Origin: RYN-230 sp963770545
Lineage (GTDB): Bacteria; Actinomycetota; Actinomycetes; Streptosporangiales; Streptosporangiaceae
Assembly: GCA_963770545.1 (NCBI GenBank)
Contig: CAVYQF010000005.1
Coordinates: 62,001 to 126,000, forward strand
Length of the DNA: 64,000 nt
Reading direction: 5' to 3'
Shown here: positions 16,583 through 24,899 of the stretch, piece after piece
Numbering within the stretch: the first letter of the stretch is position 1
Layout: each line of letters begins with the position of its first letter
Notes under the pieces: model-generated
The model's input: only the letters and a program-made list of their open reading frames with translations
Told to the model about the DNA's origin: nothing
Database searches by the model: none
Program-made: the position numbers and the translations under genes

Positions 16583-17857
16583 ATGAGCGCGGACGTGATC
16601 GTGGTCGGGGCGGGCGTGGCCGGCGCCTCCACCGCGTTCCACCTCAGCCGCCTCGGCGCCGGTGACGTGCTGGTGGTCGACCGCGACACGGCCGGGTCGG
16701 GGATGAGCAGCCGGTCCTCGGCGATGATCCGGATGCACTACACGTTCCGGCCCGAGGTCGAGCTGGCCGTGCGCAGCGACGCGATGTTCGCGTCCTGGAC
16801 CGAGCTGACCGGCCGTCCGGCCTTCGTCCACCGGACCGGGTTCGCCCGCATCGTGCTGCCCGGCGAGGAGGGAGCCTTGCGGGCCAACGTGGCCATGCAG
16901 CGGGACTGCGGCGCCCGGACCGAAACCCTGCCGGCCGCCGGCTTCGCCGCGCTGGCGCCGGGGATCCGAACCGAGGATCTCACCGAGGTGGCCTGGGAGC
17001 CCCACGGGGGTTACGGGGACGGCGCGCTGGTCGCCGGGGACCTGCTGGCCGCGGCCCGGGAGCGGGGGGTGCGTTACCGGCCGCACACGCCGGTCCAGGC
17101 GCTGCTGCGTGATGGGGACCGGGTGACCGGGATCCAGACCCAGGACGGCCCGGAACACGCCGGGATCGTGGTGGCGGCGGCCGGGGTATGGTCTCCGGCC
17201 CTGCTGGCCAGCATCGGCGTGGACCTGCCGATCGAGACCGAGTTCCACGAGGTCGCGGTGCTCAGCCACGCGGCAGGCCAGGGCGCCCCCATAGCCTGCA
17301 TCGACTCGACCACCCAGAGCTACTTCCGGCCCGAGGCGGGCGGCAGCAGGACGCTGGTAGGCAGCTTCACCGGCTACCGGGGAGTGGACCCCGACCGAGT
17401 CGCCCCGCCCCCCGGCGCCGCCCCCGGCGCCGCGCCCGGCGCCGCGCCCGGCGCCGGCCAGGCTCATCGTGGTGCGTTGTGCCCCGCCGGCGGGGCACAA
17501 CGCACCACGATGATGGTTCCGGGGGCTGCGGAGGGGCTGGCGGGGCTGGTCGGGGCGGCGGCTCAGCGGTTGCCCGCGCTGGCCGACGCGGGGATCGCCC
17601 ACGGCATCACCGGCGTGTACGACATGACCCCGGACGGGCGCCCGATGCTCGGCGAGTGGCCTGGCCTGTCCGGGCTGGTGCTGGCCACCGGGTTCTCCGG
17701 CACCGGGTTCAAGATCTCCCCGGCGGTCGGCGAGGCGATCGCCGTGCTGGTCACCGGCAGCCAGGTCGCGGGCAGCGTGGACATCGGGCCGTTCTGGCCG
17801 GGCCGCTTCGCCGAGGGGCGGCCGGTCTCGCCCCCGCACCCGTACTCAGACGACTGA
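16583..17857 (+). CDS. DAO-family FAD-dependent oxidoreductase carrying an in-frame palindromic insert
   Basis: A 424-residue flavoprotein. Rossmann motif VIVVGAGVAGASTAFHL, then AGSGMSSRSSAMIRMHY, HGGYGDGALVAGDLL and a C-terminal FAD segment LATGFSGTGFKISPAVGEA. It resembles sarcosine/dimethylglycine-type oxidases, so C-N bond oxidation is likely. Between a normal strand (VGSFTGYRGVDPDRV) and GLAGLVGAAAQRLPAL there is an extra stretch: a PGAA tandem repeat followed by residues about 294-311, encoded entirely by a perfect 50-bp palindrome. The frame stays open, so the enzyme may still fold with an enlarged loop. GGACGGGAG precedes the ATG. The Rieske gene follows 81 bases downstream. Confidence 0.85.
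   Translation: MSADVIVVGAGVAGASTAFHLSRLGAGDVLVVDRDTAGSGMSSRSSAMIRMHYTFRPEVELAVRSDAMFASWTELTGRPAFVHRTGFARIVLPGEEGALRANVAMQRDCGARTETLPAAGFAALAPGIRTEDLTEVAWEPHGGYGDGALVAGDLLAAARERGVRYRPHTPVQALLRDGDRVTGIQTQDGPEHAGIVVAAAGVWSPALLASIGVDLPIETEFHEVAVLSHAAGQGAPIACIDSTTQSYFRPEAGGSRTLVGSFTGYRGVDPDRVAPPPGAAPGAAPGAAPGAGQAHRGALCPAGGAQRTTMMVPGAAEGLAGLVGAAAQRLPALADAGIAHGITGVYDMTPDGRPMLGEWPGLSGLVLATGFSGTGFKISPAVGEAIAVLVTGSQVAGSVDIGPFWPGRFAEGRPVSPPHPYSDD
17411..17460. repeat. Tandem GC repeat next to the palindromic insert
   Basis: Four copies of a 12-bp unit (CCCGGCGCCGCG), coding PGAA repeats in the DAO-family gene and ending 4 bases before the palindrome at 17464. Expansion and palindrome insertion may be linked. 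Confidence 0.75.
17464..17513. repeat. Perfect 50-bp palindrome, element copy 1
   Basis: The left arm is TCATCGTGGTGC, GTTGT, GCCCCGCC; the right arm is its exact complement, with no loop. The same family occurs at 49387-49440, with GTTGT replaced by TTTTT and the partner arm changed to match. Here it lies inside a coding region in frame, encoding GALCPAGGAQRTTM. Confidence 0.92.
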
Positions 17858-17938
17858 GGGGCGGGTGTGTCACGGGAGGCGGGCCTGGCAGTCCAGGTCG
17901 GCAGGGCCGGGGAGGCGGGCGCGGCGAGGGAGGCGGGC

Positions 17939-19168
17939 ATGTCACCGGACGACGGGGTGCCGCTGGAGCGCAGCCTGCCCGGCGCCAGCTACATCAGCGA
18001 GGCCGAGTTCGCGCGCGAGCGCGAGCGGGTGCTCCTGCCCGGCTGGTTCTGCGTGGGCCGCGCGGACGGCCTGGCCGAGCCCGGCTGCTACCTGGCCGCC
18101 GACGTGTGCGGGGAGAGCATCATCGTGACCCGGGCCGAGGACGGCGGCCTGGCCGGCTACTACAACCTGTGCCGCCACCGCGGCTCCCGGCTCGTGCCCC
18201 GCCCCGGTGGCCAGCCCTCCGGCGGTCCGCCCTCCGCCGGCCCGCCCTCGGCCGGCCCGGTGGCCAGCGGGCGGTTCCCCGGCAGCGTCCGCTGCCCGTA
18301 CCACGCCTGGACCTACGGACTGGACGGGACGCTGCGCGCCGCGCCCTTCCTGCCCGCGCTGCGCGAGCACCGGGCCGCGCTGTCGCTGCACCGGGTCGAG
18401 GTGGCCACCTGGGGCGGGTTCGTGTTCGCCCGGCTCGAGCCGCCCGGCGCCGGCCCGGGGGACTCGCTGGAGGCCACCCTGGGTGAGATCGCGGCCCGGA
18501 CGGCCGCCTATCCGCTGGCCGACCTTCGCTGTGGGGCCCAGTTGCGCTACGAGGTGGCCGCCAACTGGAAGGTCATCCTGGAGAACTACAACGAGTGTTA
18601 CCACTGCGGCCCGGTCCACCCGGAACTGTGCGACCTGGTGCCGGCCTTCCGCCGTGGCGGCGGCGACCTGGACTGGGCGGCCGGGATCCCGCACCGGGCC
18701 GGGGCGACCACGTTCACCTCGACCGGGACCACCTGCCGTGCCCCGTTCCCCGGCCTGCCCGAGGCCGCGCGGACCCGGCACTTCGGCGAGCTGGTGCTGC
18801 CCAACCTCATGCTCAGCCTGTCCGCGGACCACGTGGCCGCCTTCACCGTGTGGCCCCGCTCCGCCGCGGCGACCACGGTCCTCTGCGACTTCCTGTTCCA
18901 CCCGGCCGAGCTGGCCCGCCCGGATTTCGACCCCTCCGACGCGGTCGGCTTCTGGGACCTGGTGAACCGCCAGGACTGGTCCATCTGCGAGCAGGTCCAG
19001 GACGGCATGGGCTCACGCCGGTTCTCCGTCGGCTACCTGGCCCCGATGGAACAGCCCAGCGCGGACATCGGCCGTTACGTGGCCGCCCGCCTGGACATGA
19101 GCGGCCCGCCGGCCGGGCAGGACAGCACCACAACCGACGAATCAGCAGAAGATGGGAGGCTCCGGTGA
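17939..19168 (+). CDS. Rieske [2Fe-2S] oxygenase alpha subunit, quaternary-amine-oxygenase-like
   Basis: A 409-residue terminal oxygenase. Rieske ligands are in YNLCRHRGSR and VRCPYHAWTYG, separated by an unusually long Pro/Gly/Ser-rich insert (about 25 residues from a 15-bp repeat). The mononuclear iron segment is NWKVILENYNECYHC with HPEL following. The Glu of ENYNE is in the position that is Glu in carnitine- and glycine-betaine-type oxygenases and Asp in ring dioxygenases (family knowledge). The C-terminus has FWDLVNRQDW. The ATG at 17939 is chosen for GGGAGG just upstream. Its stop overlaps the next gene by GTGA. It needs a reductase partner, which I do not see nearby. Confidence 0.9.
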   Translation: MSPDDGVPLERSLPGASYISEAEFARERERVLLPGWFCVGRADGLAEPGCYLAADVCGESIIVTRAEDGGLAGYYNLCRHRGSRLVPRPGGQPSGGPPSAGPPSAGPVASGRFPGSVRCPYHAWTYGLDGTLRAAPFLPALREHRAALSLHRVEVATWGGFVFARLEPPGAGPGDSLEATLGEIAARTAAYPLADLRCGAQLRYEVAANWKVILENYNECYHCGPVHPELCDLVPAFRRGGGDLDWAAGIPHRAGATTFTSTGTTCRAPFPGLPEAARTRHFGELVLPNLMLSLSADHVAAFTVWPRSAAATTVLCDFLFHPAELARPDFDPSDAVGFWDLVNRQDWSICEQVQDGMGSRRFSVGYLAPMEQPSADIGRYVAARLDMSGPPAGQDSTTTDESAEDGRLR

Positions 19169-20850
19169 GCGCACGCCGCGATGTCGTGGTGATCGGGGGC
19201 GGGCACAACGGGCTGGTCGCCGCGGCCTATCTGGCCAAGAGCGGGCTGGACGTGCTGGTCTGCGAGCGGCGGCCGGTGGTGGGCGGCGCGGCGGTCAGTG
19301 AGCACCCGTTCGGTCCGGACTACACCGTGACCTCGCTGTCCTACGTGGTCTCCCTGCTGCCCCCGGACCTGGTCACCGACCTGAACCTGGCCCGGCACGG
19401 CTACCACGTGTTCCCCCAGGGCCCGTACTTCGCGCCCCGGGCCGACGGCCGCTACCTGCGGCTGCCCGACGACCCGGCCGAGCGGCACGCGGAGATCGCT
19501 AAGTTCTCGGCCGCGGACGCGGACGCCTACCCCCGGTACGAGGCCCATCTGGACGCCCTCGGCCAGGTACTCGGCCCCATGCTGGACGAGGTGCCGCCCC
19601 GGCTTGGTTCCCGGCGCCCCCTGGATCTATGGCGGCAGGGACTGCTCCTGCGCCACCTGCGGGGGCTGGACCAGCGTGGCGTGGTCGACGTCACCCGGCT
19701 ACTGACCGGCAGCATCGCCGACCTCATCGAGGAGTACTTCGAGAGCGACGCCATGCTCGGCCTGCTGTCGGTGTCTGGTGTCATCGGTACCTGGGCCGGG
19801 CCGCGTTCGGCTGGCACCGCGTACGTGATGCTGCACCACCACATCGGCGGCGTGGACGGGCAGGCCGGCGCGTGGGGGTTCCCGCGCGGCGGCATGGGCG
19901 GGGTGACCGCCGCGCTGGCCGCGGCGGCCCGGTCGTTCGGGGCTGAGGTCCGCACCGGGGCGGAGGTGGCCGAGATCCGGACCCGCGACGGGCGGGTGGC
20001 GGGAGTGACGCTGGCCAGCGGGGAGGAGATCGACGCGGCCACCGTCATCACCACCGCGCACCCGCAGATCTCGTTCCTGCGGCTGCTCGACCCGGCGGTG
20101 CTCCCCGATGACTTCGTGGCTGACATCCGGCGCTGGCAGACCCGCAGCGGCACCGTCAAGATCAACCTCGCTCTGGACCGGCTGCCGGAGTTCACCAGCC
20201 ATCCCGCGCCTGACCCGCAGATCCACGGCGGCACCATCGTCCTGGCCGAGAGCCTGGACGACATCGAGACCGCGTTCCAGCATGCCGTGGCCGGGCAGCC
20301 GTCGGCCTTGCCCTTCGCGGACATCTGCATCCCCAGCGTGTTCGACGACTCGCTGGCCCCCCCAGGCCAGCACGTGATGTCGATGTTCACCCAGTGGGTG
20401 CCGCATCGCTGGGCCGCGGAGCCGCACGACACCGAGTTGGACGCCTACGCCGACCGGGTCATGGCCCGGATGGAGCAGGTCGCGCCGGGGTTCACCAGCT
20501 CGGTGCTGCACCGGCAGGTGATCGGACCCCACCAGATGCAGGAAGAGTACGGCCTGATCGGCGGGAACATCTTCCACGGCGAGCTCAGCCTGGGGCAGAT
20601 GTTCCACGCCCGCCCCGCGGCCGGCTATGCGGACCTGCGCACCCCGGTGGGGGGCCTGTACCAGGCCGGCTCGGCCACCCACGGCGGCGGCGGGGTGACC
20701 GGCATCCCGGGCCGCAACGTGGTGCGCCAGGTGCTGGCCGACCGCCGGGCCGACCGGCTGCGCGGCCAGCTCGATCTGGTCCGAGGCTCGGCCAGCAAGC
20801 TGCGGACCCGCGCCGCGTCGCTCACCCCACCGGGCCGCCGGCCGCACTAG
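19165..20850 (+). CDS. Phytoene-desaturase-like NAD(P)/FAD oxidoreductase, paralogue 2
   Basis: A 561-residue flavoprotein beginning at a GTG that overlaps the Rieske stop (GTGA), with GGGAGG 5 bases before it. Motifs: VVVIGGGHNGLVAAAYLAKS, VCERRPVVGGAAVSE, TSLSYVVSLLPPDLV, WGFPRGGMGGVTAALAAAAR and the C-terminal QAGSATHGGGGVTGIPGRN. It aligns closely with the protein at 29167, sharing EEYGL, GGNIFHGELSL and GYADLRTPV-type segments, and more weakly with 14843. Tight coupling to the Rieske gene suggests it acts on the oxygenase product or substrate. It converges on the GlcG gene with a 4-base overlap. Confidence 0.88.
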   Translation: MSARRDVVVIGGGHNGLVAAAYLAKSGLDVLVCERRPVVGGAAVSEHPFGPDYTVTSLSYVVSLLPPDLVTDLNLARHGYHVFPQGPYFAPRADGRYLRLPDDPAERHAEIAKFSAADADAYPRYEAHLDALGQVLGPMLDEVPPRLGSRRPLDLWRQGLLLRHLRGLDQRGVVDVTRLLTGSIADLIEEYFESDAMLGLLSVSGVIGTWAGPRSAGTAYVMLHHHIGGVDGQAGAWGFPRGGMGGVTAALAAAARSFGAEVRTGAEVAEIRTRDGRVAGVTLASGEEIDAATVITTAHPQISFLRLLDPAVLPDDFVADIRRWQTRSGTVKINLALDRLPEFTSHPAPDPQIHGGTIVLAESLDDIETAFQHAVAGQPSALPFADICIPSVFDDSLAPPGQHVMSMFTQWVPHRWAAEPHDTELDAYADRVMARMEQVAPGFTSSVLHRQVIGPHQMQEEYGLIGGNIFHGELSLGQMFHARPAAGYADLRTPVGGLYQAGSATHGGGGVTGIPGRNVVRQVLADRRADRLRGQLDLVRGSASKLRTRAASLTPPGRRPH

Positions 20851-21257
20851 GGAGCGAGACCAGCAAGCCCGGCTTCTGCGCATTCGTCGTCTTGCCCAGG
20901 CATCATTCCGCCGCTTACCGCCAGGGCACCGAGGACGGCGTCCCCCCGCATGATGAGCGCCGCGCCGGCGCCCGCCAGGATGGGCACCCGCACGGCCCGA
21001 TCCAGCTGGGCGAAGAAGGCAGGCGAGGCCTCCTGCATCTGGCGCAGTGCGGCGCCGTCGCGGCGGAAGAGCGCGACGCTAGCCGCTTTGGCCTCGGCGA
21101 TCTGGGCTGAGAGCGGCGCTGCGCCGTTCATGCGGCCGAGGGCCTGTAGGTGTCCGCCCTCGTCGACGACCGCGACCGTGACCAGTGCAACTAGCTTGGC
21201 GGCGCGCTCGTGTGCGCCGGAGATGACTGTCTGAGCCTCTTGCAGCGTTAGCGGCAT
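20847..21257 (-). CDS. GlcG/HbpS (DUF336) heme-binding-like protein
   Basis: A 136-residue single-domain protein. It starts MPLTLQEAQTVISGAHERAA, then VTVAVVDEGGHLQALGRMNG, AEAKAASVALF and the typical ending VLGALAVSGGMMPGQDDECAEAGL. Family members include haem-degrading HbpS and proteins accompanying glycolate or propanediol metabolism; the role here is unknown. The ATG at 21257 follows AAAGGA at normal spacing. It is divergent from a TetR gene, its probable regulator. Confidence 0.88.
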   Translation of the reverse strand: MPLTLQEAQTVISGAHERAAKLVALVTVAVVDEGGHLQALGRMNGAAPLSAQIAEAKAASVALFRRDGAALRQMQEASPAFFAQLDRAVRVPILAGAGAALIMRGDAVLGALAVSGGMMPGQDDECAEAGLAGLAP

Positions 21258-21355
21258 TGCGATCCTTTGAGTTATGTGGACAACCGTCCTTGCATGAACA
21301 AGCGTATCGTTAGAGACGGCCCTAGCCAAGTACGCGAAGCTAGAATGATCGGGCA

Positions 21356-22000
21356 ATGGACGACACCACCTCGGCAGGTCCCTCTGCTGGCCCTCGCCGC
21401 CCCAACGCGCGCGGGCAGGGGGAGCGGCTGCGGGAGGAGATCATTTCCGCTGCCGTGCAGATTCTCGGCGACCTAGCCGACGACGAGTCCTTGTCGCTGC
21501 GCGCGGTGGCCCGTGCGGTGTCGATATCCCCCACCTCGGTTTACCTGTACTTTCCCGATCGTGACGCGCTCGTCGCGGCGACCATGCAACGCTGCCATGC
21601 GGAGATGCTCCAGGCTGCGGATGAGGCCGAGGCCGCACATCAGGACCCCGCTCTCGGCTTGCGCGCACGGATCCTGGCGCAGGCGGCCTGGGTGCAGGAG
21701 CATCCCGGCATCTACAAGGTGATGCATGAGAGCAAGGTCGGCATGCCTTTCAAGGAGGTCTTGTTCACGCGCACCACGGCTGCGGTGCAGCGCTGCATGG
21801 ACGCGGGGGTGGCCTCGCCGGGGGACGCCGCCACCGTCGCACTCGATCTGCGGACGGCCGTCATCGGCATGCTGTCACTGCGGATCAATGAGCCTGACCT
21901 GCCCTGGCCGCCCTTCCCCGAGCAAGCCGATCGATTCCTCTCCAAGCTCGTCGGACTCGCGCCGCGGGCAGGGGAGACGACAGTCTCGCCAGCAAAGTAG
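21356..22000 (+). CDS. TetR-family transcriptional regulator
   Basis: A 214-residue repressor. Helix-turn-helix at about 25-72: REEIISAAVQILGDLADDES, LSLRAVARAVSISPTSVYLYF and PDRDALVAATMQRCH. The C-terminal part (PGIYKVMHESKVG, ATVALDLRTAVIGMLSLR) is of the WHG-type seen in many actinobacterial TetR proteins. It is divergent from the GlcG-like gene, with a 98-base spacer that holds CTTG...CAAG and CTAGC...GCTAG symmetric elements as possible sites. Confidence 0.88.
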   Translation: MDDTTSAGPSAGPRRPNARGQGERLREEIISAAVQILGDLADDESLSLRAVARAVSISPTSVYLYFPDRDALVAATMQRCHAEMLQAADEAEAAHQDPALGLRARILAQAAWVQEHPGIYKVMHESKVGMPFKEVLFTRTTAAVQRCMDAGVASPGDAATVALDLRTAVIGMLSLRINEPDLPWPPFPEQADRFLSKLVGLAPRAGETTVSPAK

Positions 22001-22020
22001 CCCCGCGCGGCCGGCGCCGC

Positions 22021-22095
22021 GCCACTTCAACCTCCCGCGAGGACCTCGAAGCCCTGATCACCGCATTCATCATCCGGCACAACAAGCGAACCCGG
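22021..22095 (+). pseudogene. Possible remnant of an IS630-type transposase C-terminus
   Basis: One frame reads TSREDLEALITAFIIRHNKR, which resembles the C-terminal end of IS630/DDE transposases. No upstream part, start codon or inverted repeats are visible, so at most it is a scar. Only the residue pattern supports it. Confidence 0.25.
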
Positions 22096-22117
22096 GGTGA
22101 GCCCAGTTGCGTCCCGG

Positions 22118-23596
22118 TCAGCCGAGCAGGCCGGCGACGGCGGCGATGGCGGGTTCGATGGCTCGCTCGCGGACGTTCCCGAAGCCCATCACCAGCGCCG
22201 GTGGTGCCGCGGTGTCAGGGTGGCCGCGATAGGCGCCGAGGCCGTGCAGCCCCACCCGCCGCTGGCGTGCCGCGGCGATGACGGCCGTCTCGCAGGCACC
22301 GGGTGGCAGCGGCGCGACAGCGTGGAATCCGGCCGCGAGCCCGGTGAGCCGGACCCGGGGGGCGTGCCGGGCGAACGCGTCAGTCAGCACGGTACGGCGG
22401 GCGGCGTAGACGGTTCGCATCCGCCGCAGGTGGCGGTCGTAGCGGCCGGTGGTCAGCAAGGTGGCCAGGGCCAGCTGGTCCAGCGTGCAGGAGCCGCGGT
22501 CGCTCATTTCCTTCTCGTCGGCGACCGCTGGGGCCAGTGACGAGGGGGCCTGGACCCAGCCCAGGCGGACCGCGGGGGCCAGGGCCTTGCTGGCCGTGCC
22601 GAGCAGGAAGACCTGGTCTGGGGCCAGTCCCTGCAGCGTGCCGACGGGTTCCTTGTCGTAGCGGAACTCCGAGTCGTAGTCGTCCTCGATCACGTACCCG
22701 CCGCTGCGCCGCGCCCAGTCGGTCAGGGCGTGCCGCCGGGCCGGGGACAGGACCACCCCGGTGGGCGACTGGTGGGCCGGGGTGACCACGACAGCCTGGG
22801 CCCCGCTGGCCGCCAGGTCGCTGACCACGAGGCCTTGATCGTCGACCGGCACATAGGTGACGTGCACGCCCATCTCCAGGGCGGCGCGAACTGTTTCGTC
22901 GGCCTGGGCGCTGCCGTAGCCAGGGTCTTCGAAGGCCACGCACGTCACGCCGCCTTCGCGGGCCAGGGCGCGGACGACCAGGTTGATTCCTTGCGCGAAG
23001 CCGGTGCTGATGATCATCTGCGCCGGGCTGGCGGCGGCGGCCCGTACCCGCCGCAGGTACCCGGCGAGGACCTCACGCAGCACCGGGCTGCCACGCGGGT
23101 CGCCATATCCCAGATCCGCCGAGGCCGCCTGGGTGCACGCTTGCTTAACGGCCCAGGCCCAGTCGGTACGCGGGAAGCTGGACAGGTCCGGTACGCCGGG
23201 CTGGAAGTCCGCGATCAGCGGCGGTCCCGGGGAATGGCGGCCTGGTGGGACTTCCGAGGGCGAGACCGCGGCCGGGCCGGCTGCGGGCTGGTCACCGGTG
23301 TGCTGGCCACCACCCTGCTGGTCACCGAGGGCGGCGACCCGGGTGGCGGACCCGGTGCGGCTGATCAGGTATCCCTCGGCCAGCAGCTGCCCGTAGCAGT
23401 CCTGCACCATGCCGCGGGAGACACCGAGCTCACGCGCCAGCTCCCGCGAGGACGGCAGCCGTTCCCCGGCCCGGAGCCGGCCACCCCTGATCGCCTCGCG
23501 CAGGCTCCCCTCCAGCTGGGCCCGCAGCGGCAGGCCGGAGGAACGGTCGAGCCGAACCAGCAGCCCCGGACTCAAACCGGACCACTCAATCGCCAT
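22118..23596 (-). CDS. MocR/PdxR-family GntR regulator with aminotransferase domain
   Basis: A 492-residue fusion. An N-terminal GntR winged helix (LRAQLEGSLREAIRGGRL, LPSSRELARELGVSRGMV, GYLISRTGSATRV) and a linker of about 60 residues precede a fold-type-I aminotransferase domain with VIEDDYDSEFRYD and the PLP lysine in GTASKALAPAVRLGWV. MocR proteins sense PLP or amino compounds and usually control adjacent or divergent genes. The MFS transporter starts 47 bases away on the opposite strand and is the likely target. Confidence 0.92.
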   Translation of the reverse strand: MAIEWSGLSPGLLVRLDRSSGLPLRAQLEGSLREAIRGGRLRAGERLPSSRELARELGVSRGMVQDCYGQLLAEGYLISRTGSATRVAALGDQQGGGQHTGDQPAAGPAAVSPSEVPPGRHSPGPPLIADFQPGVPDLSSFPRTDWAWAVKQACTQAASADLGYGDPRGSPVLREVLAGYLRRVRAAAASPAQMIISTGFAQGINLVVRALAREGGVTCVAFEDPGYGSAQADETVRAALEMGVHVTYVPVDDQGLVVSDLAASGAQAVVVTPAHQSPTGVVLSPARRHALTDWARRSGGYVIEDDYDSEFRYDKEPVGTLQGLAPDQVFLLGTASKALAPAVRLGWVQAPSSLAPAVADEKEMSDRGSCTLDQLALATLLTTGRYDRHLRRMRTVYAARRTVLTDAFARHAPRVRLTGLAAGFHAVAPLPPGACETAVIAAARQRRVGLHGLGAYRGHPDTAAPPALVMGFGNVRERAIEPAIAAVAGLLG

Positions 23597-23643
23597 GAAA
23601 TCGGACCTTACCAGCGTGCCGGCTGGCTCCTAACGTCGCTGTT

Positions 23644-24843
23644 ATGAGCACCTTGACGCAGGCGAAGCCTGGTACCGCAGTCCCATCCCGGCTTCTCACC
23701 GTGCCGCTGGCCATGACGTTCCTGGCCGAGTTCACCTCGCTCACCAGCTTCTTCCTGCTCCTGTCGGTCATGCCGATGCTGGCGGCGGCGGCCGGCGCCG
23801 GCGGTTCGGCTGCCGGGCTGATGACCGGGTCCCTGCTGCTCGGCACCGTAGCTGCCGAGGCTGTGGCCGCCGCCGCGATCAGGCGGTTCGGCTACCGGGC
23901 GGTGCTCGCGGCCGGAGCCGTGCTGCTCGGCGCGCCGGCGCTGGCCATGCTCGCACCCGAGCCCCAGGCCGTCATGATGAGCGTCAGCTTGGTGCGCGGG
24001 GTCGGCTTCGGCTTGTGCGGCGTGGTCACCGGAGCGCTGACCGCCAGGCTGCTGCCTCCCGGGCGGCGCGGTGAGGGGCTCGGCCTGCTCGGCATCGTCT
24101 CCGGCGTTCCGGCCATTGTCGCGCTGCCGGCCGGGGTCTGGCTCGCCGGGCACCACCTGGCCGCCGCGGCTGCGGCGATGGCGGCCGCGGTCGGCCTGCT
24201 GCCGCTGGTGGCGATCCGCTGGCTGCCGGGCGGGCGCGAGGCTCGCCGCAGCGCCGCCGCCAGACGGACGCGGGGTGCCCGCAGGTCAGGGCCGATCGCG
24301 GGTGCCGCGCTGCGGCTGCCGCTGATCTTCGCCGCCGCGACCATCGCGGCCGGCGTGCTGGACTCGTTCCTGCCGCTCACGAAGGGGATCCCCAGCAACC
24401 TCTCCTCGGCCGCCCTGCTCGTGCAGGCGATCACCGCCACGCTCAGCCGCTGGCAGGCTGGCAAGCACGGCGACCGCTACGGTCACGCCCGGCTGCTCAT
24501 CCCGGCGCTCGCCGTGGCAGCGCTCGGCATGGTCACGATGATGGTGCTGGGCTCGCCTGTGATGATCTTCGTGGGCATGGTGCTGTTCGGCGCCGGGTTC
24601 GGGGTCATCGAGAACGCGACGTTCGCGTTGCTGATCGAGCAGCTGCCCGAGGCCAAGGCCAGCGCGTTGTGGAACTTCGCCTACGACGCCGGATACGGCG
24701 CGGGCCCGGCGGTCTTCGGCCTGATCAGCGTGCGCACCGGCTACCCGGCCGCGTTCGCCCTGAGCGGCGCGTTGATCCTGGCCGCAGTCCCGGTCGCCTT
24801 GCGTGAGCGGAAGGCCGTGGTCAGCGTGGCACGGCCAGAGTGA
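23644..24843 (+). CDS. MFS transporter, 12-helix type
   Basis: A 399-residue membrane protein with twelve predicted helices, a central basic loop around residues 198-215 (GGREARRSAAARRTRG) and loop motifs such as KHGDRYGHARLL (motif A-like) in the second half. The substrate is unknown. Divergence from a MocR regulator suggests an amino compound or PLP-related metabolite (inference). The spacer is too short for much more than shared promoters, and the ATG has no clear ribosome site, so the mRNA may be near-leaderless. Confidence 0.85.
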   Translation: MSTLTQAKPGTAVPSRLLTVPLAMTFLAEFTSLTSFFLLLSVMPMLAAAAGAGGSAAGLMTGSLLLGTVAAEAVAAAAIRRFGYRAVLAAGAVLLGAPALAMLAPEPQAVMMSVSLVRGVGFGLCGVVTGALTARLLPPGRRGEGLGLLGIVSGVPAIVALPAGVWLAGHHLAAAAAAMAAAVGLLPLVAIRWLPGGREARRSAAARRTRGARRSGPIAGAALRLPLIFAAATIAAGVLDSFLPLTKGIPSNLSSAALLVQAITATLSRWQAGKHGDRYGHARLLIPALAVAALGMVTMMVLGSPVMIFVGMVLFGAGFGVIENATFALLIEQLPEAKASALWNFAYDAGYGAGPAVFGLISVRTGYPAAFALSGALILAAVPVALRERKAVVSVARPE

Positions 24844-24899
24844 GAATGCCGGCACATTAACCCGGTGCGTCCCTGGCGGTGTCCGGGTAGGTTTCCGCA

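Noticed and set aside
18595..19164. Long N-terminal extension of the FAD oxidoreductase
   Set aside because: It is the out-of-frame reading of the Rieske gene; the GTG at 19165 has a good ribosome site.
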